From assembly GCA_011390035.1 (NCBI GenBank), contig JAABTE010000037.1:1-13411 (forward strand): a DNA stretch of 13,411 nt. Reading direction: 5' to 3'. This DNA comes from Desulfobacteraceae bacterium (lineage in GTDB: Bacteria; Desulfobacterota; Desulfobacteria; Desulfobacterales; JAABSP01). Positions 6,895-12,619 of this stretch are shown piece after piece (position 1 is the stretch's first letter; every line of letters starts with the position of its first letter). The notes beneath the pieces were generated by a model. It saw nothing but the letters and a program-made list of their open reading frames with translations, had not been told where the DNA came from and did no database searches. A program made the translations under genes and the position numbers.

Positions 6895-6942
6895 ATGAAA
6901 ATCATCCGGAACCAAATGGAATATAAAAAGGAGGCGACATGA
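6895..6942 (+). CDS. Possible 15-codon leader ORF overlapping the next start codon
   Basis: ATG 6895 opens a 15-residue peptide (MKIIRNQMEYKKEAT) whose TGA overlaps the ATG of the next gene as ATGA (6939-6942). AAGGA lies 7 nt upstream of its ATG. The overlap would allow translational coupling. The peptide resembles nothing I recognise, and its second half is the region containing the downstream Shine-Dalgarno, so it may be fortuitous. Confidence 0.3.
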   Translation: MKIIRNQMEYKKEAT

Positions 6943-7847
6943 CGGACACGGCCAAACGGGCGGTGATGGCATCATTTGCGGCGGACGCCCTGGCACTGGG
7001 GGCCCACTGGATTTATGACCCGGAGAAGATCAGATCCCGCTTCGGCAGGGTAACGGCCCCGGCGGCGCCCGGACCGGACAGCTTTCACGCCGGAAAGGAA
7101 AAGGGCGATTTCACCCATTACGGCGATCAGATGCTGACGCTGCTGGAATCTGTGGCCGAAAGGAACGACTTCGACCTGAGCGACTTCGCCGACCGGTGGC
7201 GCAAGCTGTTCGACGGCTACAAGGGCTATTTCGACAGCGCCACCAAGAGCGCGTTGAAGCATTTGGCCAACGGCGGATCGCCGGAGCAGATCGGCTCGCG
7301 GTCCGACGACCTGTCCGGCGCCTCCCGGGTGGCGCCCCTGGTCTATCGGTTCCGGTCCGACGAAAAGCGCCTGTCCGAAACCGCCCGCGCCCAGGCCAAA
7401 ATGACCCACGGCGATCCCGGCGTGGTGGACGCGGCCGAATTTTTCGCCCGGGTGGCCTTCAGGGTGCTAAACGGCGCAAAACCCACGGCGGCCATCGAAT
7501 CGACGGTTCAGGATCATTTCGCCGTCACCTCCATCACCGCCTGGGTCCAGCGGGGCATGGCCGCAAAAGACAAGGACCCGGTGGCGGCGGTGGGCGAGTT
7601 CGGCCGAAGCTGCCACATCGGCGAGATGTTCCCGGGGGTGATTCAGATCATCGCCAGATACGAGAGCGACCTGAAGGAGGCGCTCATCCAGTGCGTCATG
7701 GCCGGAGGCGACAGCGCGGCCCGAGGGTCTCTGACGGGGCTGGTACTCGGGGCCCATTCGGGTGCCGGGGAGATGCCCGGCGAGTGGGTTTCTGAAATGA
7801 AGGCGGCGGAAAGAATAGAAGTTCTGTTAGGCAAAATCACAGCGTAA
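6939..7847 (+). CDS. ADP-ribosylglycohydrolase-family protein (DraG / J1-crystallin-like)
   Basis: This 302-residue cytoplasmic all-alpha protein has the fold family of enzymes that remove ADP-ribose from proteins or small molecules. The start is set by AAGGAGG 4 nt before the ATG. Family elements in order are: AADALALGAHW (14-24), replacing the usual GD-containing N-motif; YGDQMLTLLES (61-71), near the first metal site; SDDLSGASR (122-130); MTHGDP (155-160); and AGGDSAARGSLTGLVLGAHSG (255-275). In classical DraG/ARH enzymes the last motif is GGDxDT and supplies two Asp and a Thr to the dimetal centre; here only Asp258 remains. That pattern is seen in the J1-crystallin-like branch, so hydrolase activity is uncertain. 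It stands alone between rubrerythrin (divergent) and the toxin-antitoxin pair. Substrate unknown. Confidence 0.85.
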   Translation: MTDTAKRAVMASFAADALALGAHWIYDPEKIRSRFGRVTAPAAPGPDSFHAGKEKGDFTHYGDQMLTLLESVAERNDFDLSDFADRWRKLFDGYKGYFDSATKSALKHLANGGSPEQIGSRSDDLSGASRVAPLVYRFRSDEKRLSETARAQAKMTHGDPGVVDAAEFFARVAFRVLNGAKPTAAIESTVQDHFAVTSITAWVQRGMAAKDKDPVAAVGEFGRSCHIGEMFPGVIQIIARYESDLKEALIQCVMAGGDSAARGSLTGLVLGAHSGAGEMPGEWVSEMKAAERIEVLLGKITA

Positions 7848-7910
7848 AGGCTCATAGCGGGGCGCCAAACGAGAGCGAGGTGTCCCGCCGAGCGTGCGGT
7901 CAGGAAGCGC

Positions 7911-7931
7911 TGATAGCATCCACCACTATCA
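7911..7931 (+). promoter_or_regulatory. Inverted repeat upstream of the toxin-antitoxin promoter
   Basis: TGATAG (7911-7916) and CTATCA (7926-7931) form a perfect 6-bp inverted repeat with a 9-nt spacer, ending 2 nt before the -35 box. A regulator-binding site is a reasonable guess. Confidence 0.4.
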
Positions 7932-7933
7932 TC

Positions 7934-7962
7934 TTGACACTTGTCATCAAAACAAATAATAT
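7934..7962 (+). promoter_or_regulatory. Sigma70-type promoter of the toxin-antitoxin pair, with a palindrome over the -35
   Basis: TTGACA (7934-7939), a perfect -35, is followed after 17 nt by TAATAT (7957-7962) in an AT-rich stretch. The palindrome TGACA-CT-TGTCA (7935-7946) overlaps the -35, where a bound repressor would block polymerase. Toxin-antitoxin operons are commonly autoregulated; whether this antitoxin can bind here is uncertain. Confidence 0.65.
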
Positions 7963-7978
7963 TTTAAAAAGGAAATGA

Positions 7979-8281
7979 TTGCCCCGCCAATCAATCATAA
8001 TGGGTATCTTAAAAAATATTCGGCACTGTATCCAGATCAGGAGTTATTATCTATCATCCCATGCCGAAGAAGAAATGACGGATGATGATTTAGAACGAAA
8101 AGATATAGAAAACGCTATATTAAAAGGATATATCCAAAAACGTCTTACCCATGATATTCGAGGAACGAGGTATTGCATACAGGGTCCCGCCATTGATGAG
8201 CGAATTATCCATGTTATATGTCGTTTCAAGGAAGATATAAACCTCTTAATTATAACCGTATATGCTTTAGAGGTGGAATAA
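7979..8281 (+). CDS. DUF4258-domain protein, probable toxin of a type II toxin-antitoxin pair
   Basis: This is a protein of about 93-100 residues related to the RelE/MqsR-like (BECR-fold) RNase toxins. The start is unclear: TTG 7979 has AAAAAGGA 5 nt upstream, whereas ATG 8000 gives the more typical N-terminus MGILKNIRHC but lacks a ribosome site. Family features (numbered from TTG) are LSSHAEEEM around His28, an acidic helix (DDDLERKDIENAI), and the strand-rich C-terminal half with RGTRYCIQGP (61-70) and NLLIITVY (88-95). The stop TAA shares its last A with the ATG of the antitoxin gene (TAATG), implying coupled translation. The toxin gene comes first, as in mqsRA. Codon use is AT-rich, unlike the neighbours. 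RNase activity is inferred, not shown. Confidence 0.82.
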   Translation: MPRQSIIMGILKNIRHCIQIRSYYLSSHAEEEMTDDDLERKDIENAILKGYIQKRLTHDIRGTRYCIQGPAIDERIIHVICRFKEDINLLIITVYALEVE

Positions 8282-8517
8282 TGCTATGTGAATTTTGTGG
8301 TGGAGAAACAAAACCGAAAAAGGTTAAGCGTCAGCATTGGCACAATAAACACTTATATATTGTCGAGGATGTCTTAGCGGAAGTATGCAAAGATTGTGGC
8401 GAGAGGTATTTTCATGCGAAAACACTTGATGCGATTGACGACTTCCTTTCGGAACAGCATCCCGTAAAGGCCCGTATTGCCGTTGAGGTTGTGAATATGC
8501 AAGAGGCTACCGCATGA
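8281..8517 (+). CDS. YgiT-type zinc finger protein, probable antitoxin
   Basis: This 78-residue protein carries two zinc-binding knuckles, Cys3-x2-Cys6 and Cys36-x2-Cys39, as in the N-terminal domain of MqsA. I start it at ATG 8281, preceded by AGAGGTGG; an in-frame ATG at 8218 lies deep inside the toxin gene. MqsA-like antitoxins use the zinc domain to bind the toxin and a C-terminal helix-turn-helix to bind DNA. Here the protein ends soon after FLSEQHPVKARIAVEVV, so no full HTH is present and autoregulation would need a partner or another mode. Its stop codon is embedded in a hairpin. It shares the AT-rich composition of the toxin gene, suggesting the pair was acquired together. Confidence 0.85.
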   Translation: MLCEFCGGETKPKKVKRQHWHNKHLYIVEDVLAEVCKDCGERYFHAKTLDAIDDFLSEQHPVKARIAVEVVNMQEATA

Positions 8518-8534
8518 TAGACATGCGGATAGCC
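8505..8534. terminator. Bidirectional hairpin between the toxin-antitoxin pair and the floA operon
   Basis: CCGCATG (8510-8516) and CATGCGG (8522-8528) pair around ATAGA. GGCTA (8505-8509) and TAGCC (8530-8534) extend the stem to 12 bp with one bulged A. The antitoxin stop TGA (8515-8517) lies in the stem-loop. The plus-strand tail is GTTTCACTTTT, T-rich but not a perfect U-tract. It also follows the end of the minus-strand operon at 8554. Confidence 0.6.
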
Positions 8535-8553
8535 CCTGTTTCACTTTTAACTC

Positions 8554-9258
8554 TCACTCTTTCCGCAACCCCACAGGCGGCGCGATAATCTCCGACCAAA
8601 CCACCACCTTGCGCATATGCCGCGCATTCATCCTCGCATATCCCGCCCTACGCCTCGTAATCGCCGGGACCGGCGCACCCGGCTCATGATGGGGCCGAGA
8701 CACGGGTCGCGCCGGGACGGCTTCGGGCGGCCGCCGGCGGGAGGCCGACGGCCCCTGATCGGGAACGGCTTCGGGCGTGCGCTCCAGCCGGACGGACCCC
8801 TGTGTCCATCGCATCCCCCCCTGAACGGGCGGGCGGCGCGTTGCCGGGGTTAGAACCCGGTCCGGCAATGGGGCGGGGCGGGGGCGGGGCAGGGGCGGAG
8901 GAGTCTCGGGGCCCGGCTCCGGCAGGGGGCCGGCGGAGCGATCCATCTGGGCGTCGGCCTCCATCAGCGCCTCCCACTGACTTGGGCCCATGCCCCCCTG
9001 TTCCCTGGCATCTCCCCCCTGTTCCCTGTCACCGCCCCCCTGTTCCCTGTCACCGCCCCCCTGTTCCCTGTCACCGCCCCCCTGCTCCCTGGCCTTGGCC
9101 GCCTGCGCCTCGATCTGGCGCTGCATCTCCTTTAAAAACCCCGCCAGGGAAGAGCCGCCGTCGCCGCCGCCCTTTCCGGCCATCTGCTTCTTGATCTCCT
9201 TGTAGGCACGGGAGGTTATCACGGCGAATATGATCAGGAAGAAAAGAAATACTTCCAT
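8554..9258 (-). CDS. Proline/arginine-rich single-pass membrane protein, fourth gene of the nfeD-floA operon
   Basis: No family recognised. The 234 residues show an N-terminal transmembrane segment (MEVFLFFLIIFAVITS, residues 1-16), a short basic/Gly region, a probable helix (FLKEMQRQIEAQAAKA, 41-56), and five REQGG repeats (57-89). A long Pro/Arg-rich, probably disordered region follows (110-205). The last segment is compact and basic: MRKVVVWSEIIAPPVGLRKE (215-234). The C-terminal segment looks conserved-domain-like, whereas the middle looks like a spacer. Its ATG overlaps the floA stop by one base (TGATG), so translation is coupled to floA and the product is probably stoichiometric with it. 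A membrane-tethered partner or adaptor of the flotillin assembly is an inference. Confidence 0.72.
   Translation of the reverse strand: MEVFLFFLIIFAVITSRAYKEIKKQMAGKGGGDGGSSLAGFLKEMQRQIEAQAAKAREQGGGDREQGGGDREQGGGDREQGGDAREQGGMGPSQWEALMEADAQMDRSAGPLPEPGPETPPPLPRPRPAPLPDRVLTPATRRPPVQGGMRWTQGSVRLERTPEAVPDQGPSASRRRPPEAVPARPVSRPHHEPGAPVPAITRRRAGYARMNARHMRKVVVWSEIIAPPVGLRKE
8870..8895 (+). other. Strong G-quadruplex-type motif on the plus strand
   Basis: Five runs of four to five G (8870-8873, 8875-8878, 8880-8884, 8886-8889, 8892-8895) are separated by one or two bases. The strand is the template of the Pro/Arg-rich gene and the motif is opposite codons for PLPRPRPAP. Quadruplex formation is predicted from the pattern only. 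Confidence 0.55.
8992..9090 (-). repeat. 21-nt in-frame tandem repeat coding for REQGG(GD)
   Basis: Five copies of a heptapeptide unit (REQGGGD three times, then REQGGDA and REQGGMG) are encoded by 21-nt units that are nearly identical in DNA (plus-strand core CTGTTCCCTGTCACC). The low divergence of the three inner copies suggests recent expansion. The coding strand carries regular G-runs. Confidence 0.9.
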
Positions 9259-10247
9259 CAGGACACGGGATCCTGGCTGCCGTCCTCCTTGGCATCCTTG
9301 CCGATGCTGGCGCGCATCTGGGTGTCGGCGATGACGTTTTTCATCTTATAATAATCCATGATCCCGAGATTGCCCTTGCGAAACGCCTCGGCCATGGCCA
9401 TGGGCACCTCCGCCTCGGCCTCCACCACCTTGGCGCGCATCTCTTCCACCCTGGCCCGCATTTCCTGCTCGACGGCAAACGCCATGGCCCGGCGCTCCTC
9501 GGCCTTGGCCTGGGCGATCTTCTTGTCCGCCTCGGCCCGGTCGGTCTCCAGCTCGGCGCCGATGTTCTTGCCCACGTCCACGTCGGCGATGTCGATGGAC
9601 AGGATCTCGTAGGCAGTGCCGGCGTCCAGGCCTTTTTCAAGCACCCTCTTGGAGATCAGATCCGGGTTTTCCAGCACGTTCTTGTGGGATTCGGCCGAGC
9701 CGATGGTGGTGACGATGCCCTCGCCCACCCGGGCCAGGATGGTCTCCTCGCCGGCGCCGCCAACCAGCCGGTCGATGTTGGCCCGCACCGTGACCCGGGA
9801 GACGGCCTTGACCTGGATGCCGTCCTTGGCCATGGCCGCCACCAGGGGGGTTTCGATCACCTTGGGGTTGACGCTCATCTGCACGGCCTCCAGCACGTTC
9901 CGGCCGGCCAGATCGATGGCCGCGGCCCGGTTGAACTTCAGCTCGATGTTGGCCTTGTCCGCGGCGATGAGGGCCTGGACTACACGCAGGACCTCTCCGC
10001 CGGCCAGGTAGTGGGATTCAAGGTCGTCCGTTTCGATCTCAATGCCGGCCTTGACCGCCATGATCTTGGTCTCCACGATCAGCTTGGGCGGCACCTTCCG
10101 AAAGCGCATGAAGATGATGTTTAACAGCCCCACATGGGCCCCGGACACCAGCGCCTGGATCCACAGCGAGATGGATGATCCGATAAAAAACAGCAGCAGA
10201 ATGCCCGCTAAAAGCAGAATGCCGACAATGATGCTCGTGAAGTTCAT
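9258..10247 (-). CDS. floA: Flotillin-like protein FloA (SPFH family)
   Basis: This is a membrane-microdomain scaffold protein. Of its 329 residues, 4-30 form the membrane-inserting hydrophobic hairpin, followed by the FloA hallmark MRFRKVPP (47-54). The SPFH/PHB core spans about 60-215 (for example VSRVTVRANIDRLVGG and EGIVTTIGSAESHKNVLENP). A charged Ala/Glu coiled coil follows (230-290, with the flotillin-type EAEAEVPMAMAEA). The C-terminal NLGIMDYYKMKN (293-304) is conserved in FloA. The length equals the family norm. GAGGAGG lies 5 nt before the ATG. The two NfeD genes precede it and the REQGG-repeat gene follows with a one-base overlap. In Bacillus subtilis FloA works with an NfeD-type protein, so the module here is the expected functional unit. 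Confidence 0.97.
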   Translation of the reverse strand: MNFTSIIVGILLLAGILLLFFIGSSISLWIQALVSGAHVGLLNIIFMRFRKVPPKLIVETKIMAVKAGIEIETDDLESHYLAGGEVLRVVQALIAADKANIELKFNRAAAIDLAGRNVLEAVQMSVNPKVIETPLVAAMAKDGIQVKAVSRVTVRANIDRLVGGAGEETILARVGEGIVTTIGSAESHKNVLENPDLISKRVLEKGLDAGTAYEILSIDIADVDVGKNIGAELETDRAEADKKIAQAKAEERRAMAFAVEQEMRARVEEMRAKVVEAEAEVPMAMAEAFRKGNLGIMDYYKMKNVIADTQMRASIGKDAKEDGSQDPVS

Positions 10248-10254
10248 GAATTCC

Positions 10255-10321
10255 TCCTCGGGCGTGCGGCGCGCGCGTTTAATCCTCGGGCGCGCGGCGC
10301 TCGCGTTTAACTCGCGTTTAA
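10255..10321 (-). repeat. Tandem duplication of 28 bp in the nfeD-floA spacer
   Basis: Positions 10255-10282 and 10283-10310 are adjacent copies matching at 26 of 28 bases (differences at unit positions 11 and 19). An 11-bp third partial copy at 10311-10321 covers the stop codon of the short nfeD gene (10318-10320). On the minus strand each unit ends in CGAGGA. In the copy next to floA this forms part of its Shine-Dalgarno, so the duplication also created a second Shine-Dalgarno-like site upstream. Confidence 0.85.
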
Positions 10322-10806
10322 GTGGTCTCCGCCTCCCGCTCCCGGACGATGATCTGGTTGCCGGTGACGGCGGAGACGTAAATCGGGGTCCCCTTTCCTA
10401 TATATTCTCCGCGGGTGCATACATCCACCCGTTTTCCTTCCACAACGGCGATGCCCGACGGCCGCAGGTCCGACACCGCCTCACCCCGCAGCCCCAGGTG
10501 TTTTTCCAGCTCGGGGGACTGGGAGCTGACGCCGCTTGCCCGGGACAGGGTGGCCCGCAGGGTGGCCCTGGACCGGGCGATCATCTTGAGCCCCAGCAGC
10601 ACCACCAGTGGCAGAATGATCACGTCCGCGGCTATGAACACGATGCCGGCGAACTCGGAAATCCCGGAAAAGGCCAGGTACAGCGAATAGCCGATCAGCC
10701 CGGCGGCCAGGGCGGTGAGCAGCCCGCCGGAGGGCAGGAAGATCTCGGCGATTATCGCTAAAACGCCGCCAAACTGCAAAAGGATCGGAAAAAAAATCTT
10801 ACCCAT
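10318..10806 (-). CDS. Short NfeD-family membrane protein (no protease domain)
   Basis: This 162-residue integral membrane protein has three or so hydrophobic segments (about 5-22, 26-46, 50-74) and a cytoplasmic or membrane-proximal OB-fold domain at the C-terminus. The OB-fold carries the NfeD signature LRPSGIAVVEGKRVDV (114-129) followed by GKGTPIYVSAVTGNQIIV (137-154). The family pairs with flotillin/stomatin (SPFH) proteins. The ATG overlaps the 3' end of the upstream long nfeD gene by 8 nt (10799-10806), indicating coupled translation. It lies between the protease-type NfeD and floA, the usual order of such clusters. The spacer to floA contains the 28-bp duplication. Confidence 0.92.
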   Translation of the reverse strand: MGKIFFPILLQFGGVLAIIAEIFLPSGGLLTALAAGLIGYSLYLAFSGISEFAGIVFIAADVIILPLVVLLGLKMIARSRATLRATLSRASGVSSQSPELEKHLGLRGEAVSDLRPSGIAVVEGKRVDVCTRGEYIGKGTPIYVSAVTGNQIIVREREAETT

Positions 10807-12337
10807 CGGCCTTCTCCACGCTTCCCCGTTCCGGCATCGCCCGCTCCACGATCACATGGTTGCCCCGGATGGCCATCACCCGCACGGTCGCGCCCTTTTC
10901 CAGAAAGGTGGCCTCGGAGATGGCGTCCACCGTCTCGCCGCCGATGCGCACCTTGCCCGACGGCCGCAGGAGCGTCACCGCCACCCCCTCGTCTCCCGGC
11001 CGGGCCAGGACCGATTCGGTGGAATCTGCCCGGCAGGCGCCCAGATTCTTTACCAGGTAAGGCCCCTGGCGAACATATCGGGACATGGAGGGAAAGACAT
11101 AGCGCATCACCAGCATGGACGAGATAAAGGCGGCCACAAAGGCGCTTAGCACGATGGCCAGGTTGGTAATCAGAAGATCCATCTGCCAGGGCATCCGAGG
11201 GTCCGGCAGCACGAAGTTCTGCATGGCCAGCACCATGCTCAGGGCGATCAGGGCGATGCCGCTGAATCCGGCCACGCCGAATCCGGGCAGCACAAAAATC
11301 TCGTATCCCATCATCAAAACGCCCAGGGCCAGCAGGATCATCTCGGTATGATCGGCCAGGCCCACCAGGTACTGGTTGAAAAAGACCAGCCCCAGGCAGA
11401 TCACCCCCACCGCCCCCGGCAGCCCCACGCCCGGCGCCTGAAGCTCCATGTACAAAGCGGCCAGGCCGATGAGCATCAGGACCGGCGCCACAGTCGAGAT
11501 GAACCGGACAAAGGTTTCAGACCAGACCTCCTCCACGCGCTGGATCCGGGGATTTTCAATGCCCATCCGCGCCAGCATCTCCGGTATGTCCCCGGCGCTC
11601 ATCTCGGAAAAGCCCAGCTCCTCGGCCTCCGCGTCGTCCATGGTGAGCAGCTCGCCCTCGGCCACCACCGTCTCCTTTCGGACGACGGCCTTTTTGGTCT
11701 CCTCGGGCAGGTCCTCCCATGTCACCGCGTCCATGTACCGTGTTTCGCCGTCCATGACCACCCGATAGACGATCATCTCCGCGGTCACCATCGATTCGGC
11801 CAGGGCCTCCGGATAGCCGTTGCGCCGGGCCAGGGACCGGAACTTGGCCCGCAGGGGCGACTGGAACTTTTCCCCCATCATCTTCGGCCCCTCGTTGGAG
11901 TAGGTGATGGGCGCGCAGTCGCCGATGGTGGTGTGGTGGTTCATGGCGAGCCGATTGCAGGCCAGGGCGATCAGCGCCCCCGCTGAGATGGCTTTTTTGG
12001 AGACATAGGCGATGGTCTGGCCCCTGGGAATGTTGACAATGGCATCGACAATCTCCAAGGCGGAATCGACCCGGCCGCCAAAGGTGTCCATCTCCAGCAC
12101 CACCAGGGCCTCCGGGTCCTCGTTGGCCCTTTCCAGCGCCCTTTCGATGAAGGCGGCCATGCCCGGTTCCACCGACCCATGGGCCGGAATGACGAATACC
12201 CTCTGCCCGGCCATGGCCGCGGACGGACATGAAAACCCCGTCAGGATCATCACCGAAATGGCGAATATCAGAGGCATCAAGCGAGTTGCGGATATCATCA
12301 GGGGCATTGAGTGATTTAAGGTATTGGCCCGTCTCAT
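10799..12337 (-). CDS. nfeD: NfeD-family membrane-bound serine protease (ClpP-class/SppA-like) with OB-fold
   Basis: This is the long NfeD form: an N-terminal signal or anchor (about 14-44, ending AAMAGQ), then a ClpP/crotonase-fold protease domain (45-230), about five transmembrane helices (280-298, 308-328, 332-350, 356-375, 387-411) and a C-terminal NfeD OB-fold (435-500, LLRPSGKVRIGGETVD). The nucleophile should be Ser118 in KKAISAGALIALA. In the archaeal homologue PH1510 the Lys general base lies about 40 residues later, pointing to Lys157 (MGEKFQS). GGRVDSALEIVDAI (87-100) is the preceding oxyanion-side motif. Related proteases cleave stomatin/SPFH partners, which fits floA two genes downstream. 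The start is uncertain: no good ribosome site precedes ATG 12337, and Met11 (12307), Met14 or Met21 are alternatives that keep the signal segment. Confidence 0.93.
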   Translation of the reverse strand: MRRANTLNHSMPLMISATRLMPLIFAISVMILTGFSCPSAAMAGQRVFVIPAHGSVEPGMAAFIERALERANEDPEALVVLEMDTFGGRVDSALEIVDAIVNIPRGQTIAYVSKKAISAGALIALACNRLAMNHHTTIGDCAPITYSNEGPKMMGEKFQSPLRAKFRSLARRNGYPEALAESMVTAEMIVYRVVMDGETRYMDAVTWEDLPEETKKAVVRKETVVAEGELLTMDDAEAEELGFSEMSAGDIPEMLARMGIENPRIQRVEEVWSETFVRFISTVAPVLMLIGLAALYMELQAPGVGLPGAVGVICLGLVFFNQYLVGLADHTEMILLALGVLMMGYEIFVLPGFGVAGFSGIALIALSMVLAMQNFVLPDPRMPWQMDLLITNLAIVLSAFVAAFISSMLVMRYVFPSMSRYVRQGPYLVKNLGACRADSTESVLARPGDEGVAVTLLRPSGKVRIGGETVDAISEATFLEKGATVRVMAIRGNHVIVERAMPERGSVEKADG

Positions 12338-12354
12338 TTTGCGCGTCTCATGGG

Positions 12355-12383
12355 GTTATAAAAGACCGCCGGCGTGTTCTGTT
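12355..12383 (-). promoter_or_regulatory. Weak candidate promoter of the nfeD-floA operon
   Basis: TATAAC (12360-12355 on the minus strand) matches the -10 consensus at five of six positions. The base window 17 nt upstream is AACAGA, a poor -35 that falls in the first unit of the 13-bp array. The leader to ATG 12337 would be very short. If real, the array forms the immediate upstream region of this promoter. Confidence 0.3.
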
Positions 12384-12540
12384 GGCATCTTCTGTCGGCG
12401 GGCTCTGTTGGCCCGTTATGTTGGCCTGTTATGTTGGCCTGTTATGTTGGCCTGTTCTGTCGGCCCGTTCTGTTGGCCTGTTCTGTCGGCCCGTTCTGTC
12501 GGCCTGTTCTGTCGGTGCGCTCTGTCGGCACGCTCCATCC

Positions 12541-12566
12541 GCCGGCTTGCTCTGTCGGCCTTTTTT
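12541..12566 (+). terminator. Terminator-like hairpin with U6 inside the array (first)
   Basis: GCCGGC (12541-12546) pairs with GTCGGC (12554-12559, one G-U pair) around a 7-nt loop. One C and then TTTTTT (12561-12566) follow. It has the form of an intrinsic terminator on the plus strand, yet no plus-strand gene lies upstream within the region. It could block antisense or read-through transcription, or end an unannotated RNA. Confidence 0.4.
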
Positions 12567-12580
12567 AATGGGTCCGCTCC

Positions 12581-12619
12581 GCCGGCCTGTTCCAGCGGCC
12601 CGCTCCGCCGGCCTTTTTT
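12581..12619 (+). terminator. Terminator-like hairpin with U6 inside the array (second)
   Basis: GCCGGC (12581-12586) pairs with GCCGGC (12607-12612). The 20-nt interior contains a further AGCGG/CCGCT pairing (12594-12604). C and TTTTTT (12614-12619) follow. It repeats the geometry of the first hairpin about 50 bp downstream and derives from degenerate array units. Confidence 0.35.

Noticed and set aside
7857..7887. Possible terminator after the ADP-ribosylglycohydrolase gene (GGGGCGCC pairing GGTGTCCC)
   Set aside because: The stem needs two G-U pairs, has a 12-nt loop and lacks any T-run, so I do not list it.
8218..8280. Longer start for the zinc-finger antitoxin at ATG 8218
   Set aside because: It lies well inside the toxin gene without a ribosome site and adds residues unlike the family. 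ATG 8281 has AGAGGTGG upstream and the TAATG overlap.
7900..8540. Insertion sequence or prophage fragment around the AT-rich islet
   Set aside because: No transposase, integrase, terminal inverted repeats or visible target duplication; only composition and the toxin-antitoxin pair are unusual.
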